From: Prostheceraeus crozeri
Lineage: Eukaryota > Platyhelminthes > Polycladida > Euryleptidae
Assembly: GCA_907163375.1 (NCBI GenBank)
Contig: CAJQUW010012964.1
Location: 248,001-312,000, forward strand
DNA: 64,000 nt
Direction of reading: 5' to 3'
The position numbers and the translations under genes are program-made. The notes below the pieces were generated by a model. The model was not told the DNA's origin and ran no database searches. It saw only the letters and a program-made list of their open reading frames with translations. This document shows, piece by piece, positions 58,771 to 64,000 of the stretch. Position 1 is the first letter of the stretch. Every line of letters starts with the position of its first letter.

Positions 58771-60412
58771 CAGAGGCGTCGCGACCGGGGGGTGTGGGGG
58801 ACCGTGACACCCCCCCCCAATATGAAATTATTAAAAGATTCAGGTAAAATGAGAAATGTCAGGTAAACCGCCGGTTTGCCGGCGATTCAGCTCCAATATT
58901 CAATGCCGTTGTTCTTAGCCACAAAAACACGTCTTGTCACAAAAACAATTCATAATGTCGGGAAATTCTTACCCTTTCTAGACACCAGAAAGTATATGGT
59001 TAGTTGCTGTCGATGATATTGATTTGTCACGCGAAAGCGGTCAAACATAGCGCACTGAAAGCGACCTCTACCCGGGATCACTGTATATGCGAGCAGGAGG
59101 AACCAAAGAATTAAATATTTTGTTTATCTGCTTCGGTTTGCTAGAAGTGTGATTAATGAATGTGATAGAAGAATGTGATGGACGGCACATTGAGGAACCT
59201 ATTAGGTGGGCAAAAAGGAATTCCTTATACCTTACAGAGATAGGAAAAAAAGTGATTATGTGAATGTGAGGATTAAAAGGATTAATGTGAGTTCCAGCAA
59301 AGTGCTTCGATTGCCTAAATTCCTTCAGATTCGAAGAATTCAGATCATTGTCCACACGTTTTCCCCATAATATTGGCCCTTCCGATCATTATTAAAGAAA
59401 GTAGCAGACGTACGAAAATTAGTTCACTTGATGATTTCACATCCTCTCCTCGGCATTGCTCACTGTATGGTGCATACACTGAATGGAAGCCAGTCATCGA
59501 TGTGTGTTTTGGTGTGTGCGAGGAGTGATATCACAGCACGCACGCATCTCTCACTGGCTCTGTTGTCCTCTGCTGACAGCTTACTGTTTGCCATTTCCAA
59601 CAGCAAGCGATACACGAATTATCCATTCGAGAAGGAGCAAGTTGTCTAATTCTGTGATGTACCATTTCGATATTAAGGTTACATATAACTCCTCCTTTCT
59701 AGGAAACCGAATCCCGCGCAGATGAATCTAATTCTGTGGGAGGAACAGTAGCCTCGCATTTTCTTAAAAATTGGAGCATAAGGCGATGTGAGTTAGCTCT
59801 GCTAAATTTAAAATATCTAAGTGCAATTGAAATGTAATTCCAGTACCCTACCTATAATGTGGCCAGTGAATATTGGCACTGAATCACCTGACGCTGAAAC
59901 GCCTGCAACTCATTCTGCCTAGCTGTGTAGTGTATATTTAGCCGTTGATTCATATAAGTTCTGGCTATTGCGTTGTCCCTTGAGGAGATGACGTCATCTC
60001 TACGGTGGATTTCATTGAACCTTCCTCATACCGCGTCAGTCACACGCGCACCGCGGAAAGCGCACGGTATGAATAAGGCACACCGTCATCTCTGTGCGTA
60101 GAAGTTTATTGTTAACAGCGTGTTAACTTTCTCGATGCAAACACCATCGAAAATTTCCTTAGCAGTCGAGACTACTCAATATGAATAATATTCGTATGAA
60201 CCACCCATTAAATTATTTTTCATTTATAGGCGTCATTTCCGGCCGATTAGATGACTAGGTACCTCTTCTGCAGGTTATAATCATGAAACATGTTGGAATG
60301 TGTGTGTGAGTATGCGTGTGTGCAATATTCAGGTAAATTTTGGTTCTTAGTTGTAAATCAGGTAAAATTTAGCAAACACCCCCCCAATGATGTGTCCTTA
60401 GCGACGCCTCTG
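58771..60412. mobile_element. hAT-like transposon, family 3, non-autonomous
   Basis: Ends CAGAGGCGTCGC and GCGACGCCTCTG, perfect over 12 bp, with a perfect 8-bp target duplication ATCGGAGT (58763-58770, 60413-60420). Next to each end is a poly-C run on the plus strand (58803 and 60379) and CAGGTAAA motifs. No transposase. 1642 bp. Confidence 0.95.
59985..60000. promoter_or_regulatory. 16-bp perfect palindrome with CRE core
   Basis: GAGATGACGTCATCTC contains TGACGTCA, the consensus for CREB/ATF factors. It lies inside the family 3 hAT, so a host regulatory role is only a possibility. Confidence 0.35.
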
Positions 60413-60420
60413 ATCGGAGT

Positions 60421-61030
60421 TTACGGTGTCCTACAATAAGACCCAAATAGACGCGTGATCTCGGATCTCGGCGGATATCATGACTGAGACTTGCAACTCG
60501 GTTGCCATCAAAACTACTCTCAGTCCAGTGAGCAGAGGAGTTCTTGAAAAGATCCCAACGACAACGGATCCCAACGCAACAGTGGATGTAGTTGCAGGAA
60601 GAGTTTGGGACGTTGGAAGAGTTTGGGGAAGGTTTGAGATGGCCTATTTGCGTTTTCAACGTTTTTTGCTCAATGCGAAGTGCCTTTCCGCCACTTATCA
60701 GTTCCACGAGAAGAGGAAGATTGCCAAATGCGGTGAGTGGGTGCTTGAAGTCCAACATGGATCGTTTGTGCCCATAGTATTTTCGTCCAGTGGAGGATGT
60801 GGTTCCATCACGAAGGACTGCATCAAGAGAATTGCATTTCTTCTGGCTACCATCAGGTGAATGGGGCACGCGGACTCCATCAATTGGTTGAGAAGACGTA
60901 TTGTTTTCAGTCTCCTACGTGCCAATTCTCATGGCATTCGTGGAGCGCGATCGAAGCTCCATTCTCTGCAGCCCCATTAAGAACCTGTATCCCGGCGACA
61001 AACGCAGCGACGGTTTCCCATCACGTCTAA
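60421..61030 (+). pseudogene. Retroelement fossil, right part
   Basis: C-terminal region of the same retroelement: TTTDPNATVDVVAG and, further on, EVQHGSFVPIVFSSSGGCGS, which is the strongly conserved (E)V.HGSF.P.VFS..GG.G block near the protein end. Broken, several interruptions. Continuity with the left part is supported by the perfect target duplication of the intervening hAT. Confidence 0.65.
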
Positions 61031-62235
61031 ATGCAGACTGTAACTTATAACTTTTGTTATGCTTTCGTTCCGAATGATGTTTTCTTGTGTAGGCCTACGT
61101 GTACTCGCTGTTATCATCCAATTGATGCACGTCATCATGTGATTTATAATAAATGATTTTCTTCAAAAAAAATATAAAATAAATAAAATCGAGCTTCGGC
61201 CTACGGATCTCGGTCACTTTAACAAATAATGACCTCAAATCTATGCATTATCTATTACATAACAAATATGCGCAATAAGAACTATAATATGCCATGGCTA
61301 CACCTTGCTAAGATATGGAGTAACTCAAGGATGGCAGCTTCTCAGTTTAGGATACTTTGCATAGGGCCTCATATATTTTGTGGAAGTTTCAAAATAAGTT
61401 ATCGTTCCCTTTTCAGTGTACTTCGACAACATTGCAATTATTCTTGTTTCTCATGTGAATGAACTAATTAGGTACAGACTTACACATATCAGATTTCTTC
61501 TCACGGTTTTTTAATGGAAGGAAATTTTCTGTGATAATTTAATGCTATTTAATCATTAGCATTTGATAGTTCAAAGCAGAATACCCTTCATACACTGATA
61601 ACGATGCATTGATGCGCTGAAGTTCGACCACCTTGTGCGAGGAGTTAGCACATTTACTAGTACTTGTCAAAGTTTTGGGTTGTCGGCCACCCACAGGCTA
61701 GAGTTATTATACTTGTATGTATATCGTCTCTGTAATCGATCTTAGTCACTCCAAGAGGTTCAAATATAACCAAAAATCAAAGTATAATCAAACTGCTCTT
61801 CGACTTTGTCTTAATTGCAAATCCACGCGTGACTGGGTAAACAGTAAAAGGAACTTCATTTCCCCAATATATGGCGATCGTAGTTAATCATGGTTCTCAG
61901 TTAAAAGGCTGCACATATGTTCGAATGCAACAATGATTTTCTAAGTGACAAGATTGCATAGATTTCACGCAGAAGCCGTCCCTATGACACCAGTTAAAAA
62001 AGCTCATGCGCTACTGCAGAATGCAAAAAAGTTCACACTGAAGGAATTAGCATGTTGGGAGTGAGAGCTAAAATTCATCCACCCCCTTGTTATGCATCTA
62101 GGGTAAGGAGAGCATCTTCATTGTCAGTGACACTTTATAAATTTACAGAAACCCTCCTGAGAATACACTTGTATGCAATTAAATTAGCAATAGAATGAAT
62201 TGAAAGAAACGATGATCCAAATTTCCATACGATGT
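61031..62235. other. No gene recognised
   Basis: AT-rich DNA with no supported feature. Confidence 0.5.
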
Positions 62236-62299
62236 GCGGCTGGGAGGATTCGAGCCCTGGTTAACAGACATGTGCTCCACCAGCCGAGCCACAAGCCGC
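62236..62299 (-). pseudogene. tRNA-like sequence (tRNA pseudogene or SINE head)
   Basis: Minus strand: acceptor halves GCGGCT / AGCCGC, a D-arm GCTCGGCTGGTGGAGC that also fits an A box, loop CTGTTAA (as in tRNA-Asn), and a B box GGCTCGAATCC. The anticodon stem does not pair and the length is about 64 nt instead of 73, so it is not a working tRNA. It may be the promoter head of a tRNA-derived SINE; no tail was identified. Confidence 0.45.
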
Positions 62300-64000
62300 T
62301 TACATGCAACCTTGTCGATTGGCAGGATCAAACCCTCACCCTCATCACCACGCATCAGTTGTCATAGCAATTATAACAAATGCCTGAATATTTCGAGTAC
62401 AAGCCGAAGTACGAGTATAGAATAGTGACGATCGTAAACAAATAGTAATTCTTTTTACTTTTCAGACAGGGCACCTGACGTGTTACCTCGAATAGTAATC
62501 CATCCAATGCAATGGATGGATGAATTGAAAAAACAATCATATGTAACCTTCACGTAGAGCCCACACCTAAATTTATCAATCTGAAGGTTTCTGTGACTGA
62601 TAGTATGAGACCATTGCCATTGTAATTTGCCAATAAGTCTGACGATTTTGTATTGTCTAAGAATTGATGTCAATAAATTTTTTTGTTCAGCTATTGGTCT
62701 ATCAATATTTGATTTCTATATAATCAGCATAACATAGATGATTAATACCTAATTTCCACCGTTGCTTATTTCAAACATAATAAAATAGAACTGCATGTTC
62801 AAGAAATCTATTTTCATTGTTATCTTAAGCTTCAAAATGATGCCAAATTAAGATAATAGAATCGATAATCACTCCACTAATACGTCAAAAATCGAAATTG
62901 AGCGATTAACAAAAGCAAAATGGTCAATTCTGTTTCCTCACTCAACATAAGCTCTGATTCCACTTCATGCAAATTTTGCGTCTCGACTTCGTCGTCTCTG
63001 TCGAAATTATTTCGCCCGTCGCTTTCTCTTGGATTTATTCCATTTCTTTTATATTCCTCCTGATCATCAATGAACACAATGTCTGTATTAAATCACTTAA
63101 CGATCAAGAGTCAGATAACAAACTCGAAAATATGTTCATGCAGCACGCCCGCAAACAGAGCACGCACTTACAGAATAACATGAAAAGATCACATCAGTAA
63201 TGAAGTTGGAAATTATTTGTAACCTGATAATCAATAAGCAAGTGGGAAATGCCGCTTTGTTTTTTGGCAGTAAGATATTGAAATGTAGTATGAAGATGCT
63301 ACTTAAATAACTACAAATTAAATTGTGTTTCTGCATTTTCGGCACCTGTCGAGAGCAGGTTTTTGATGCTAAACAGAGAAATCTTCTGTTCCATAACATT
63401 TAACGGCTCCTCTAATTTTACTTCAACTGTTCTAGCACTGTAATGTACGTGTATATGTACTAAATTTCCATTTTTGTAGTTGTCTGACCTGTGTAGTGCA
63501 AATGCTTTTCATAGTCCAGTTGTTCAAAGTCAAAATCGCATTTTTTTGACATTTGTCATTATTGGATTATATTTTTGGTCAGTACGTATGGAATCCTTTG
63601 AGACAACCGCACTAAGTTAATACGAGCCTCCAATCCAGACAAAATAATCCGTCAATGAATTATCTTTGCTCAGTAGTAATCAAGTTCTGTCACACTTGAC
63701 ATTCAAAAAAAATTATTTCGTTTACGATGAAGTACAGATAGCATCTGGAAATATGATACAAAGCAGTCAATATAAGCTAACAATCTTCTTGAATTGTCGA
63801 ATATTAGAATCATAGATGTACGTATTTTGCCTTATTCTAGATGACCGAGCATTTTTCTCTAGGCTGTCAACAAGTGTTTCCCGATTATCAGGTGCTTGAA
63901 ATTGATTTCAAGAGTTTCGGCTTGAATGTTGATACTGTATAAATGTATTTAGATAGTTCTTACTGCATGCAGATGAAATGCTTCATCATCTTGACAGGCA
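62300..64000. other. No gene recognised
   Basis: AT-rich DNA. A charged minus frame at 62877-63077 (SDGRNNFDRDDEVETQNL) looks mildly exon-like but has no good donor and no domain. Confidence 0.4.

Noticed and set aside
60369-60869. 166-codon minus frame as a gene
   Set aside because: The plus strand carries the conserved retroelement block here, so the minus frame is incidental.
62877-63077. Charged minus frame as a terminal exon
   Set aside because: The acceptor-like AG is weak, and there is no domain or partner exon.

Overview
The window is AT-rich animal nuclear DNA. There are no bacterial operons or ribosome-binding sites. The coding pieces that can be recognised are short exons with GT/AG splice sites, and most of the structure is transposon fossils. 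The mix (hAT, Tc1, pogo and piggyBac transposons, a Penelope-type GIY-YIG remnant and RT remnant, an RTE-type LINE tail, and PAN/apple-domain exons) fits a marine invertebrate, perhaps a deuterostome. I cannot name a species.

Layout. 1-4.6 kb: no host gene recognised; one inverted-arm element whose arms resemble Penelope terminal repeats with a decayed hammerhead-ribozyme-like core. 4.7-8.5 kb: a hAT element (family 2) with a Tc1 element nested inside. 9.65-9.79 kb: a likely host exon on the minus strand. 11.5-13.5 kb: an old hAT family 1 copy, a GIY-YIG fragment, and two PAN/apple domains of a broken or partly seen host gene. 14.6-16.8 kb: an RTE LINE tail and two MITEs. 17.1-17.65 kb: the two last exons of a host gene on the minus strand. 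21.6-23.7 kb: a foldback element built of 33-bp repeats, and a TA-flanked MITE. 26.97-46.1 kb: a tandem duplication of about 9.55 kb, each unit carrying the same hAT family 1 copies, a Tc1 element, a piggyBac element with a Penelope-type RT scrap inside, a TA-flanked MITE, and an element with a 4-bp target duplication. 46.1-52.5 kb: a four-element nest (hAT family 1 copy B contains copy A and a piggyBac-like element; copy A contains a complete pogo element with two-part transposase). 52.8-55.1 kb: hAT copy D with a second family 2 hAT inside it. 55.2 kb: a small MITE holding a 41-bp micro-derivative of hAT family 1. 57.9-61.0 kb: a broken retroelement of unassigned class, split by a third hAT with a perfect 8-bp target duplication. 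61-64 kb: little beyond a tRNA-like stretch.

How it fits together. Target-site duplications and restored empty sites give an order of insertion: hAT B, then hAT A into B, then pogo into A; F, then the 4-bp-TSD element into F; family 2 hAT, then Tc1 into it. All insertions inside the 9.55-kb unit predate its duplication. The best candidate for something not already described is hAT family 1 (ends CATAGAG...CTCTATG, 8-bp TSD). It runs from about 0.84 kb copies down to a 282-bp composite and a 41-bp end-only form, and here it was the landing site for at least five other elements. I saw no complete host gene and no new multi-gene system.
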